From: Streptomyces sp. AJS327
GTDB lineage: Bacteria > Actinomycetota > Actinomycetes > Streptomycetales > Streptomycetaceae
DNA length: 64,000 bases
NCBI RefSeq assembly: GCF_013450295.1
Contig: NZ_SKBR01000004.1
Location: forward strand, 733,501 to 797,500
Reading direction: 5' to 3'
Part shown: in pieces, positions 1 to 9,228 of the stretch
Numbering within the stretch: position 1 is the stretch's first letter
Layout of the letters: each line of letters starts with the position of its first letter
Notes under the pieces: model-generated
The model's database searches: none
Told to the model about the DNA's origin: nothing
The model's input: the letters and a program-made list of their open reading frames with translations, nothing else
Program-made: the position numbers and the translations under genes

Positions 1-2292
1 TGCACCATCCAGTGCACCGACGGCATGGTCGTCAAGTCCCAGCTCTCCTCGGACGTCGCGGAGAAGTCCCAGCGCGGGGTGATGGAGCTGCTGCTCATCA
101 ACCACCCGCTGGACTGCCCCGTCTGCGACAAGGGCGGCGAGTGCCCGCTCCAGAACCAGGCGATGTCCGCCGGAAGCGCCACCTCCCGCTTCGAGGGCCG
201 CAAGCGCACCTTCGAGAAGCCGGTCCCCGTCAACACGCAGGTGCTGCTGGACCGGGAGCGGTGCGTGCTCTGCGCGCGCTGCACCCGCTTCTCCCAGCAG
301 ATCGCGGGCGACCCGATGATCGAGCTGCTGGAGCGCGGCGCCCTCCAGCAGGTCGGCACTGGCGAGGACGACCCCCTGGAGTCGTACTTCTCCGGCAACA
401 TCATCCAGATCTGCCCGGTCGGCGCGCTCACCTCCGCCGCCTACCGCTTCCGCTCCCGCCCCTTCGACCTGGTCTCCTCGCCCAGCGTCTGTGAGCACTG
501 CTCCGGGGGCTGCGCCACCCGCACAGACCACCGCCGCGGCAAGGTCATGCGGCGCCTCGCCTCCGAGGACCCCGAGGTCAACGAGGAGTGGCTCTGCGAC
601 AAGGGCCGCTTCGGCTTCCGGTACGCCCAGCGCCCCGACCGCCTCACCACCCCGCTGATCCGCGACGCCGACGGCGAGCTGCGGCAGGCGAGTTGGCCCG
701 AGGCGCTGGAGGCGGCGGCGCGCGGCCTGGAAGCCGCCGGCGCGCGCGGGACGGAGGGCGGCTCCCGGGCCGGGGTCCTCACCGGCGGGCGACTGACCGT
801 CGAGGACTCCTACGCCTACGCCAAGTTCGCCCGGGCCGTCCTGCGCACCAACAACGTCGACTTCCGCGCCCGCCGTCACTCCGCCGAGGAGGCGGAGTTC
901 CTCGCCGCCCGCGTCGCCGGACGCGGACGCGACCTCGACGGCGGCGGCCTCACCTACTCCACCCTGGAGGCCGCACCCAGCGTGCTGCTGGTCGGCCTGG
1001 AGGCGGAGGAGGAGGCGCCCGGCGTCTTCCTGCGGCTGCGCAAGGCGTGGCGGAAACACGGTCAGCGCACCTTCGCCATCGCCAGCCACGCCACCCGCGG
1101 CCTGGAGAAGGCGGGCGGCACCCTGCTGCCCGCCGCGCCCGGCACCGAGACGGAGTGGCTGGACGCCCTCTCCGGCGGCGTCGGCCTGGAGGAGCTGGGC
1201 CAGCGCACCGCCGAGGCCCTGCGCGAGGAGGGCGCGGTGATCGCCGTCGGGGAGCGGCTGGCCGCCGTGCCCGGCGGACTCAGCGCCGCCGCGCGCGCCG
1301 CCACCGCCACCGGCGCCACCCTGGTGTGGATTCCGCGCCGGGCGGGCGAGCGGGGCGCCGTCGAGACCGGCGCCTTCCCGGCGCTGCTGCCCGGCGCCCG
1401 CCCCGCCCACGACCCGCGCGCCCGCGCCGAGGTCGCCCGGGCCTGGGGCGTCGCCGAACTCCCGGCGGAGCCGGGCCGGGACACCACCGGCATCATCGAC
1501 GGCGTGCTGGCGGGCGAGCTGTCCGCGCTGGTCGTCGGCGGCGTCGAACCCGACGACCTGCCGGACCCGGCCCGCGCCCTGCGCGCCCTGGACGAGGCCG
1601 AGTTCGTGGTCAGCCTGGAGCTGCGGCCCGGCGCCGTCACCGAACGCGCCGACGTGGTCTTCCCCGTCGCCGCGGTCGCCGAGAAGGCGGGCACCTTCCT
1701 CAACTGGGAGGGCCGGGCCCGCCCGTTCGAGGCCGCGATCAAGCCGGACCAGATGACCCGCCGCCACGTCCAGCCGGACGCCCGGGTGCTGCACATGCTC
1801 GCCGACGCCCTCGACGCGCACCTCGGCCTCCCCGACGTGCGCACCATCCGGGCCGAGGTCGAGCGGCTGGGCCACTGGGAACCCGGTGAGGTCACCGCGC
1901 CCCAGCAGCCCGCCCGGTCGCTGCCGCAGCCGCGCGACGGGCAGGCGGTGCTCGCCGGGCACCGCCTCCTCCTCGACGACGGCCTCCTCCAGCAGGGCGA
2001 CGACGCGCTCGCCGGAACCCGGCACGCCGCCGTCGCGCGGATGTCGGAGCGCACCGCCGCCGAGGCGGGCGTCGCCGACGGTGCCGAACTGACGGTCTCC
2101 GGGCCCGCCGGGTCGATCCGGCTCCCGCTGCGGGTGACCGCGATGCCGGACCGGGTGGTCTGGCTGCCCATCCGCTCGGTCGGCCGGGGCGTGACCGCCG
2201 AGACCGGAGCCGCCCCCGGCGAACTGGTCACCGTCAGTGTGACCGCCGAGGACGCCGAGCCGGCGTCCGGCAGCGGGGAGGTGGCCCAGTGA
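1..2292 (+). CDS. nuoG: NADH-quinone oxidoreductase subunit G (5' end cut by window)
   Basis: This is the iron-sulfur subunit of the peripheral arm of complex I, which passes electrons between the FMN site and the NuoI/NuoB clusters. The reading frame is open from base 1, so the true start lies upstream. Visible cluster ligands are CxxxC at the very start, CPVCDKGGEC, CVLCARC followed by ICPVGAL, and CEHCSGGC plus a later LCDKGR cysteine, which is the CxxCxxxC-C arrangement of the extra 4Fe-4S site. The C-terminal two thirds is the molybdopterin-oxidoreductase-like fold, ending in a divergent MoCo-dinucleotide-binding-like domain. It is the first gene seen of the nuo operon and is followed by nuoH after 154 bases. 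The family assignment is certain; the length cannot be judged. Confidence 0.97.
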   Translation, partial: CTIQCTDGMVVKSQLSSDVAEKSQRGVMELLLINHPLDCPVCDKGGECPLQNQAMSAGSATSRFEGRKRTFEKPVPVNTQVLLDRERCVLCARCTRFSQQIAGDPMIELLERGALQQVGTGEDDPLESYFSGNIIQICPVGALTSAAYRFRSRPFDLVSSPSVCEHCSGGCATRTDHRRGKVMRRLASEDPEVNEEWLCDKGRFGFRYAQRPDRLTTPLIRDADGELRQASWPEALEAAARGLEAAGARGTEGGSRAGVLTGGRLTVEDSYAYAKFARAVLRTNNVDFRARRHSAEEAEFLAARVAGRGRDLDGGGLTYSTLEAAPSVLLVGLEAEEEAPGVFLRLRKAWRKHGQRTFAIASHATRGLEKAGGTLLPAAPGTETEWLDALSGGVGLEELGQRTAEALREEGAVIAVGERLAAVPGGLSAAARAATATGATLVWIPRRAGERGAVETGAFPALLPGARPAHDPRARAEVARAWGVAELPAEPGRDTTGIIDGVLAGELSALVVGGVEPDDLPDPARALRALDEAEFVVSLELRPGAVTERADVVFPVAAVAEKAGTFLNWEGRARPFEAAIKPDQMTRRHVQPDARVLHMLADALDAHLGLPDVRTIRAEVERLGHWEPGEVTAPQQPARSLPQPRDGQAVLAGHRLLLDDGLLQQGDDALAGTRHAAVARMSERTAAEAGVADGAELTVSGPAGSIRLPLRVTAMPDRVVWLPIRSVGRGVTAETGAAPGELVTVSVTAEDAEPASGSGEVAQ

Positions 2293-2446
2293 CCAGCGGT
2301 GTGCCGGTGCCCGTGGGGCCGGGGCGGTCGATCCGCCCGGCGCCCGGACCGCGGCCGCCCCTCGGAGCGGGGGGCCGAGCCCAACCGCCGCTCGGCGGGC
2401 GGGTAGCAGCGAGCGATACGCGTGCAGTGCGTGAGGAGGTGGGCGC

Positions 2447-3856
2447 GTGAGTGCCCTCACACAGATCGCCGGGGCGGAGCCAACGCTGCTCGCCGACGAG
2501 GATCTGTCGATGTTCGGGACGGATCCCTTCTGGCTGATCGCCCTCAAGGCCGTCTTCTGTTTCGCGTTCCTGGTGGTCACCGTGCTGGTGGCAATCGTCA
2601 TGGAGCGGAAGATCGTCGGCTGGATGCAGCTGCGCGTCGGTCCCAACCGGCACGGCCCCTGGGGCATGCTCCAGTCGCTGGCCGACGGCGTGAAGCTGAT
2701 GCTGAAGGAGGATCTGGTCGTCAAGGGGTCCGACAAGGTCGTCTACATCCTGGCCCCGATCATCGGCGCGATCCCCGCCTTCATGGCGATCGCGGTGATC
2801 CCCTTCGGCCCGGCGGACGATCCGGTCTCCATCTTCGGCACCCGCACCGCCCTCCAACTGACCGACCTGCCGGTGGCGATGCTCTACATCCTGGCCACCT
2901 CCTCCATCGCCGCGTACGGCGTGGTGCTGGCGGGCTGGTCGTCCGGTTCGACCTACCCGCTGCTCGGCGGTGTCCGCGCCACGGCGCAGATCATCAGCTA
3001 CGAGATCGCGATGGGGCTCAGCTTCGCCGCCGTCTTCCTGTACTCCGGCTCGATGTCCAGCTCCACGATCGTCGCGGCGCAGGACGACCGGTGGTTCGCC
3101 TGGCTGCTGCCGATCTCCTTCATCATCTACATGATCTCGATGGTGGGCGAGGCGCACCGGGCTCCGTTCGACATGCCGGAGTCGGAGGGCGACCTGGTCG
3201 CGGGCTTCCAGACGGAGTACTCCTCCATCAAGTTCGCGCTCTTCATGCTCACCGAGTACATCCACATCGTGACGGTCTCCGCCGTGGCCGTGACGCTCTT
3301 CCTGGGCGGCTGGCGCGCACCCGCGCCGATCTCCACCTTCTGGGAGGGCGCCAACCAGGGCTGGTGGCCGATGCTCTGGTTCATGGCGAAGCTCTGGTTG
3401 ATGATCTTCTTCTTCATCTGGATCCGGGCCTCGCTGCCGCGTACCCGCTACGACCAGTTCATGAAGCTCGGCTGGAAGGTCCTCATCCCCGTCGCGCTCG
3501 GCTGGCTGGTGCTCGTCGCCACCGTCCGCGGCCTGCGGGCGAACGGCTACACCTCGGCCGAACTCGTCTACTGGGTCGGTGGCGCGGCGCTCGCGCTGGT
3601 CCTGGTTTTCCTGGTCGTCGACCTCTTCAAGAGCCGCACCGAGGAACGCGAGGCGGCCGAGGAACAGGCGAAGGAGGAGGCCACCCCGTTCGACCCGATG
3701 GCTGGCGGCTATCCGGTGCCGCCGCTGCCCGGACAGACCCTGCCGCCCGTGCCGCGGCGGCGCTCCCGCGCTGAGGGACAGCTCGTGGGAGCGGGCGGGT
3801 CCAGCGAACCCAGCTCTGAAGGAACCAGTGAGGAAAGGGGTGGCGAGCATGCCTGA
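2447..3856 (+). CDS. nuoH: NADH-quinone oxidoreductase subunit H
   Basis: This membrane subunit links the peripheral and membrane arms of complex I and forms much of the quinone chamber. The 469 residues hold about eight to nine hydrophobic segments. The conserved quinone-site loop is seen as EAHRAPFDMPESEGDLVAG, and the N-terminal part has KIVGWMQLRVGPNRHGPWG. The last 60-70 residues are charged and proline-rich, so the protein is longer than the roughly 325 residues of E. coli NuoH. The GTG start at 2447 is chosen because AGGAGG lies at 2434-2439. It overlaps nuoI by 8 bases, so the two are probably translationally coupled. Confidence 0.97.
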   Translation: MSALTQIAGAEPTLLADEDLSMFGTDPFWLIALKAVFCFAFLVVTVLVAIVMERKIVGWMQLRVGPNRHGPWGMLQSLADGVKLMLKEDLVVKGSDKVVYILAPIIGAIPAFMAIAVIPFGPADDPVSIFGTRTALQLTDLPVAMLYILATSSIAAYGVVLAGWSSGSTYPLLGGVRATAQIISYEIAMGLSFAAVFLYSGSMSSSTIVAAQDDRWFAWLLPISFIIYMISMVGEAHRAPFDMPESEGDLVAGFQTEYSSIKFALFMLTEYIHIVTVSAVAVTLFLGGWRAPAPISTFWEGANQGWWPMLWFMAKLWLMIFFFIWIRASLPRTRYDQFMKLGWKVLIPVALGWLVLVATVRGLRANGYTSAELVYWVGGAALALVLVFLVVDLFKSRTEEREAAEEQAKEEATPFDPMAGGYPVPPLPGQTLPPVPRRRSRAEGQLVGAGGSSEPSSEGTSEERGGEHA

Positions 3857-4436
3857 GAACCCCGTGGCCGGCTTCGGCGTGACCTTCAAGGACATGTTCA
3901 AGAAGCGGCTGACCGAGCAGTACCCCGAGTACAAGAAGCCGACGGCCCCCCGATTCCACGGCCGCCACCAGCTCAACCGTCATCCGGACGGGCTGGAGAA
4001 GTGCGTGGGCTGCGAACTGTGCGCCTGGGCCTGCCCGGCCGACGCGATCTACGTCGAGGGCGCGGACAACACCGAGGAGGAGCGCTACTCCCCGGGGGAG
4101 CGCTACGGCCGCGTTTACCAGATCAACTACCTGCGCTGCATCCTGTGCGGGCTGTGCGTCGAGGCGTGCCCCACCCGGGCGCTGACCATGACCAACGAGT
4201 ACGAACTCGCCGACTCCTCCCGGGAGTCGCTGATCTACACCAAGGAGCAGCTGCTCGCCGGGCTCCAGGAGGGCATGGTCGACTCCCCGCACGCCATCTA
4301 CCCGGGCATGACGGAGAAGGACTACTACAGCGGGCTGGTGACGGAGGCCGCACCGGGCACCGAGCGGCAGCGGCCCACCGGGGACGCGACCCCGGCGGGG
4401 CACGGCTCGGCGGAGCCAGGGGAGGGTGGCGCATGA
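3849..4436 (+). CDS. nuoI: NADH-quinone oxidoreductase subunit I
   Basis: This 195-residue ferredoxin-like subunit carries clusters N6a and N6b that deliver electrons toward NuoB. Two complete 4Fe-4S motifs are present: CVGCELCAWACP (Cys 52, 55, 58, 62) and CILCGLCVEACP about 40 residues later. The ATG at 3849 sits inside the end of nuoH, preceded by AAAGGGG, and gives the usual NuoI N-terminus. The open frame continues upstream of this ATG but that stretch is out-of-frame nuoH sequence. The stop overlaps the nuoJ start (ATGA at 4433-4436). Confidence 0.97.
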   Translation: MPENPVAGFGVTFKDMFKKRLTEQYPEYKKPTAPRFHGRHQLNRHPDGLEKCVGCELCAWACPADAIYVEGADNTEEERYSPGERYGRVYQINYLRCILCGLCVEACPTRALTMTNEYELADSSRESLIYTKEQLLAGLQEGMVDSPHAIYPGMTEKDYYSGLVTEAAPGTERQRPTGDATPAGHGSAEPGEGGA

Positions 4437-5368
4437 GTGCCTCGTCCACCATGGGGCTCACCGCGCTCGCCGCGGAGACCGCGACCTCCTCGGGGGAGGC
4501 CGCGCAGTTCTGGGTGCTGGCGACCGTCGCGGTGATCGGCGCGCTCGGCACGGTGCTGCTGCGCAGGGCCGTGCACTCGGCGCTCTGCCTCGCCGGGACG
4601 ATGGTGATCCTGGCGCTGTTCTACCTCGCCAACGGCGCCTACTTCCTCGGTGTGGTGCAGATCGTCGTCTACACCGGCGCCGTGATGATGCTCTTCCTGT
4701 TCGTGCTGATGCTGGTCGGCGTGAGCAGCGCCGACTCCCTCAAGGAGACGATCAAGGGCCAGCGCTGGCTGGCGCTGGGCGCCGGACTCGGGATGGGCGT
4801 CCTGCTGGTCGCGGGCATCGGCCAGGCGTCGGTCGGCAGCTTCAACGGCCTCGACGCGGCGAACGCGCCGGGCAACGTCCCGGCCATCGCCGAGCTGCTG
4901 TTCACCAAGTACGTGGTCGCCTTCGAGGTGGTGGGCGCGCTGCTGACGGTCTCCGCCGTCGGCGCGACGCTGCTGACCCACCGTGAGCGGATCGAGAAGA
5001 CCCTCACCCAGCGCGAACAGGCCGCCGCCCGGGTGCGGAAGGGCACCCAGCTGCCGCCGTTGCCCGCCCCCGGCGTGTACGCGCGGCACAACGCGGTGGA
5101 CCGTCCGGCGCTGCTGCCGGACGGTACCCCCGCCGACATCAGCGTCAACCCGGTCCTGCGGGAGCGCGGCCAGATCCGCGAGGTCAACCCGGAGGCGCTG
5201 GCCGAGCTGGCCGCGCTGGAACAGCGCAGCGCCGACTACTACGGCCGCCCTCCGTCGGAGAGCCGCGGCCGGCCGACCAGCCCCACGGCGGGCGCGGCGG
5301 ACAGCACGGAAGTCGCCGCGTCCGGTGAGGACTCCGGGAACGCGGCGCGCGAGGAGGCCAGCAAGTGA
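4433..5368 (+). CDS. nuoJ: NADH-quinone oxidoreductase subunit J
   Basis: This antiporter-adjacent membrane subunit of complex I contributes to the proton path. Five hydrophobic segments lie in the first 175 residues, and the conserved stretch around GVVQIVVYTGAVMMLFLF is intact. At 311 residues it is longer than the typical 180-270, because of a polar C-terminal tail of about 130 residues rich in Ala, Glu and Pro. The start ATG overlaps the nuoI stop as ATGA, and the stop overlaps nuoK as GTGA, typical of a tightly coupled operon. Confidence 0.96.
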   Translation: MSASSTMGLTALAAETATSSGEAAQFWVLATVAVIGALGTVLLRRAVHSALCLAGTMVILALFYLANGAYFLGVVQIVVYTGAVMMLFLFVLMLVGVSSADSLKETIKGQRWLALGAGLGMGVLLVAGIGQASVGSFNGLDAANAPGNVPAIAELLFTKYVVAFEVVGALLTVSAVGATLLTHRERIEKTLTQREQAAARVRKGTQLPPLPAPGVYARHNAVDRPALLPDGTPADISVNPVLRERGQIREVNPEALAELAALEQRSADYYGRPPSESRGRPTSPTAGAADSTEVAASGEDSGNAAREEASK

Positions 5369-5664
5369 GTCCCGTCAACTACGTCTACCTGGCGGCGCTG
5401 CTGTTCACCATCGGTGCCGCCGGGGTGGTCATCCGCCGGAACGCCATCGTGGTGTTCATGTGTGTCGAGCTGATGCTCAACGCCGCGAACCTGGCGCTGG
5501 TCGCCTTCTCGCGGATCCACGGCAACCTCGACGGGCAGATCATGGCGTTCTTCGTCATGGTCGTCGCCGCGGCGGAGGTCGTGGTCGGGCTGGCGATCAT
5601 CGTGATGCTGTACCGCTCCCGGCACTCGGCCTCCGTCGACGACGCCAGCCTGATGAAGCTGTAA
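5365..5664 (+). CDS. nuoK: NADH-quinone oxidoreductase subunit K
   Basis: This 99-residue, three-helix membrane subunit of complex I has the expected length. Conserved features are the glutamate in MCVELMLNAANL on helix 2 and the second glutamate in AAAEVVVGLAI on helix 3, both known to matter for proton pumping in this family. The GTG start overlaps the nuoJ stop by 4 bases. A 13-base gap separates it from nuoL. Confidence 0.97.
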   Translation: MSPVNYVYLAALLFTIGAAGVVIRRNAIVVFMCVELMLNAANLALVAFSRIHGNLDGQIMAFFVMVVAAAEVVVGLAIIVMLYRSRHSASVDDASLMKL

Positions 5665-5677
5665 GGGGAACGAACCA

Positions 5678-7573
5678 GTGGAGTCATTGATCGGACTGCT
5701 CGTCGGCGCGCCCCTGCTCGGCGCCGCCGTGCTGCTGTGCGGCGGGCGGCGCCTCGACCGGACGGGACACTGGCTGGGCACCCTGCTCGCCGGGGCGTCC
5801 TTCGTCCTCGCGGCGGCGCTGTTCGCCGACATGCTCGGCAGGGACGGCGAGGAACGCGCCCTGCACCAGCACCTGTACAGCTGGGTGCCGGTGGCGGACT
5901 TCCAGGCGGACGTGGCCTTCCAGCTCGACCAGCTGTCGATGACCTTCGTGTTGCTGATCACCGGTGTGGGCACGCTGATCCACATCTACTCGATCGGCTA
6001 CATGGAGCACGACGCGCGTCGCCGCCGCTTCTTCGGCTATCTGAACCTCTTCCTCGCGGCGATGCTGCTGCTCGTCCTCGCGGACAACCTGCTGCTGCTG
6101 TACGTCGGCTGGGAGGGCGTGGGCCTCGCCTCGTACCTGCTCATCGGGTTCTGGCAGCACAAGCCGAGCGCGGCCGCCGCGGCGAAGAAGGCGTTCATCG
6201 TCAACCGGGTGGGTGACGCGGGACTGGCCATCGCCATCTTCCTGCTGTTCACCACGTTCGGGACCTTCGCCTTCGAGCCGGTGCTCGCCAGCGCCACCGA
6301 GGCCAGCGAGGGCAAGCTGACCGCGATCGGGCTGATGCTGCTGCTCGCCGCGTGCGGCAAGTCCGCGCAGGTGCCGCTCCAGTCCTGGCTGGGGGACGCG
6401 ATGGAGGGCCCGACACCGGTCTCCGCGCTGATCCACGCCGCGACGATGGTGACGGCGGGCGTCTACCTCATCACCCGCTCCGGCGCGATCTTCAACGCGG
6501 CGCCGGACGCGCAGACCGTGGTGGTCGTCGTCGGCGCGGTGACGCTGCTCTTCGGTGCGATCGTCGGGTGCGCGAAGGACGACATCAAGAAGGCCCTCGC
6601 CGGGTCGACGATGTCGCAGATCGGCTACATGATCCTGGCCGCCGGGCTCGGCCCGATCGGCTACGCCTTCGCGATCATGCACCTGGTCACGCACGGCTTC
6701 TTCAAGGCCGGGCTGTTCCTCGGCGCGGGCTCCGTGATGCACGGCATGAACGACGAGGTCGACATGCGCAAGTACGGCGGCCTGCGGAAGTACATGCCGG
6801 TCACCTTCGTCACCTTCGGGCTGGGCTATCTGGCGATCATCGGTTTCCCCGGCCTCTCCGGCTTCTTCTCCAAGGACCAGATCATCGAGGCGGCGTTCGC
6901 CAAGGGCGGCACCCAGGGCTGGATCCTGGGCGCGGTCACCCTGCTGGGCGCGGCGATCACCGCCTACTACATGACCCGCGTCATGCTCCTCACCTTCTTC
7001 GGTGAGAAGCGCTGGCAGCCGGACGCCGACGGCAACGAACCGCACCCGCACGAGTCGCCGCGCTCGATGACGATCCCGATGGTGGTCCTCGCCTTCGGCT
7101 CGGTGTTCGCGGGTGGGCTGTTCAAGTTCAACGAGTCGTTCGTGCACTGGCTGGAGCCGGTTACCCAGTTCGAGCACGGCCACCCGCCGATCTCCGCCGC
7201 GACGGTGACGGCGGCGACGGTCGTCGCGCTGCTCATCGGTGTCGGGGCCGCGTGGCTCCAGTACGGCAGGAAGCCGGTGCCGGTGACGGCGCCCCGGGGG
7301 AGCCTGCTCACCCGGGCCGCGCGGCGCGACCTGCTCCAGGACGACTTCAACCACGTGGTGCTGGTCCGAGGCGGCGAGCACCTGACGCGGAGTCTGGTGT
7401 ACGTGGACAACAAGCTGGTCGACGGCGCGGTCAACGGGACCGCGGCCTCGATCGGCGGGCTGTCCGGCCGGATGCGGCGGCTCCACAACGGTTTCGCCCG
7501 CAGTTACGCGGTCTCGATGTTCGGCGGTGCGGCCCTGCTGATCGCCGCGACCCTGCTCATGAGGGCGGTCTGA
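5678..7573 (+). CDS. nuoL: NADH-quinone oxidoreductase subunit L
   Basis: This is the distal antiporter-like proton-pumping subunit of complex I, 631 residues with about 15-16 membrane segments and the long amphipathic C-terminal helix region. Recognisable motifs are GWEGVGLASYLLIGFW, the lysine-bearing FIVNRVGDAG, the broken-helix region LGDAMEGPTPVSALIHAATMVTAG split here over positions 6391-6462, and CAKDDIKKALAGSTMSQIGYM. The GTG start at 5678 follows GGGGAAC at a suitable distance. Confidence 0.97.
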   Translation: MESLIGLLVGAPLLGAAVLLCGGRRLDRTGHWLGTLLAGASFVLAAALFADMLGRDGEERALHQHLYSWVPVADFQADVAFQLDQLSMTFVLLITGVGTLIHIYSIGYMEHDARRRRFFGYLNLFLAAMLLLVLADNLLLLYVGWEGVGLASYLLIGFWQHKPSAAAAAKKAFIVNRVGDAGLAIAIFLLFTTFGTFAFEPVLASATEASEGKLTAIGLMLLLAACGKSAQVPLQSWLGDAMEGPTPVSALIHAATMVTAGVYLITRSGAIFNAAPDAQTVVVVVGAVTLLFGAIVGCAKDDIKKALAGSTMSQIGYMILAAGLGPIGYAFAIMHLVTHGFFKAGLFLGAGSVMHGMNDEVDMRKYGGLRKYMPVTFVTFGLGYLAIIGFPGLSGFFSKDQIIEAAFAKGGTQGWILGAVTLLGAAITAYYMTRVMLLTFFGEKRWQPDADGNEPHPHESPRSMTIPMVVLAFGSVFAGGLFKFNESFVHWLEPVTQFEHGHPPISAATVTAATVVALLIGVGAAWLQYGRKPVPVTAPRGSLLTRAARRDLLQDDFNHVVLVRGGEHLTRSLVYVDNKLVDGAVNGTAASIGGLSGRMRRLHNGFARSYAVSMFGGAALLIAATLLMRAV

Positions 7574-7575
7574 GA

Positions 7576-9228
7576 ATGTCATTTCCCCTGTTGACGGCTA
7601 CGGCAGCGGTACCCGCGCTCGGCGCGGTCGCCACGGCTGCCGTACCCGCCGCGCGGCGCACCGCGGCGAAGTGGCTCGCGCTGTTCGTCTCGATCGCCAC
7701 CCTGGCGCTCGCCGCCGCCGTACTGATCCGCTTCGACCCGGGTGGTGACCGCTACCAGCTCACCGAGTCCAAAGCGTGGATCGCGGAGTTCGGCGTCCGG
7801 TACGAGCTGGGCGTCGACGGCATCGGTGCCGCCATGATCGCGCTGACCGCGCTGCTGATCCCGTTCATCATCGGAGCGGGCTGGCACGACGCCGACGAGG
7901 CGGAGGACGCCCGGGACCGGAGCCGCCGCTGGCGGCCGACCCAGGGCTTCTTCGCGCTGATCCTGGCGGTCGAGGCGATGGTGATCATCTCCTTCGCCGC
8001 CACCGACGTCTTCCTCTTCTACATCTTCTTCGAGGCCATGCTCATCCCGATGTACTTCCTCATCGGGGGCTTCGGGGACCGCGCGCACGCGGCGGGTGAG
8101 GAGGAGGGCGCCAAGCAGCGCACCTACGCCGCGGTGAAGTTCCTGCTCTACAACCTCGCCGGCGGCCTGATCATGCTGGCCGCCATCGTCGGGCTGTACG
8201 CGGTCTCCGCGGACCAGCTCGGTGAGGGCACCTTCTCCCTCCAGGCGCTCAGCGAGGCGCGCGCCGAGGGCGAGCTGAGCATGGCGACCAACACCGAACG
8301 GCTGCTGTTCCTCGGCTTCTTCGTCGCCTTCGCGATCAAGGCGCCGCTCTGGCCGCTGCACACCTGGCTGCCGAACGCCATGGGGGAGTCGACGGCTCCG
8401 GTCGCGGTGCTCATCACCGCCGTGGTCGACAAGGTCGGCACCTTCGCGATGCTCCGCTTCTGCCTGGGGCTGTTCCCCGGCGCCAGCGAGTGGGCGACGC
8501 CGGTGGTGATCGTCCTGGCGCTGATCAGCATCCTGTACGGGGCGCTCCTCGCGGTCGGCCAGAAGGACATCAAGCGGCTGGTGGCCTACGCCTCCATCTC
8601 GCACTTCGGCTTCATCGTGCTGGGCGTCTTCGCGATGACCAGCCAGGGCCACGGCGGTGCCACGCTCTACATGGTCTTCCACGGCCTGTCCACCGCGGCG
8701 CTGATGCTCGTCGCCGGGTTCCTGATCTCGCGGCGCGGCTCGCGGCTCATCGAGGACTACGGCGGGGTGCAGAAGGTGGCGCCGGTGCTGGCCGGGACGT
8801 TCCTGGTGGGCGGGTTGGCCACGCTGTCGCTGCCCGGTCTCGCGCCGTTCGTCAGCGAGATCCTGGTGCTGGTCGGCACGTTCAGCCGCTACCCGGCCGC
8901 CGGGATCGTGGCGACCGCCGGGATCATCCTCGCCGCGCTCTACGTCCTGCTGCTCTACCAGCGCACGATGACCGGCCCGGTGAAGAACCCCGAGGTCGAG
9001 GGGATGCCGGACCTGAAGGTGCGGGAGCTGGCGGTGGTCGCCCCGCTGATCGCCCTGCTGATCGTCCTCGGGGTCTTCCCGAAGCCGCTGACCGAGGTGG
9101 TTGACCCGGCCGTCGAGCACACGCTCTCCGACGTGCGGCAGACCGACCCCCAGCCGGACCATCCCGTCGCGGAACGGACCGGCTCCGACGAGAAACCGGC
9201 TGACGCACACGCCGGAGGTGACGAGTGA
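7576..9228 (+). CDS. nuoM: NADH-quinone oxidoreductase subunit M
   Basis: This antiporter-like proton-pumping subunit of complex I has 550 residues. Seen motifs include FFEAMLIPMYFLIGGFG (conserved glutamate), IKAPLWPLHTWLPNAMGES and GQKDIKRLVAYASISHFGF. The ATG at 7576 lies 2 bases after the nuoL stop. The open frame upstream of it is out-of-frame nuoL sequence. A polar tail of about 50 residues follows the last membrane helix. Confidence 0.97.
   Translation: MSFPLLTATAAVPALGAVATAAVPAARRTAAKWLALFVSIATLALAAAVLIRFDPGGDRYQLTESKAWIAEFGVRYELGVDGIGAAMIALTALLIPFIIGAGWHDADEAEDARDRSRRWRPTQGFFALILAVEAMVIISFAATDVFLFYIFFEAMLIPMYFLIGGFGDRAHAAGEEEGAKQRTYAAVKFLLYNLAGGLIMLAAIVGLYAVSADQLGEGTFSLQALSEARAEGELSMATNTERLLFLGFFVAFAIKAPLWPLHTWLPNAMGESTAPVAVLITAVVDKVGTFAMLRFCLGLFPGASEWATPVVIVLALISILYGALLAVGQKDIKRLVAYASISHFGFIVLGVFAMTSQGHGGATLYMVFHGLSTAALMLVAGFLISRRGSRLIEDYGGVQKVAPVLAGTFLVGGLATLSLPGLAPFVSEILVLVGTFSRYPAAGIVATAGIILAALYVLLLYQRTMTGPVKNPEVEGMPDLKVRELAVVAPLIALLIVLGVFPKPLTEVVDPAVEHTLSDVRQTDPQPDHPVAERTGSDEKPADAHAGGDE

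Noticed and set aside
5684..7582. 632-codon frame antisense to nuoL, Asp/His/Arg-rich
   Set aside because: Antisense shadow of a GC3-rich gene; its composition is non-protein-like and nuoL is certain.
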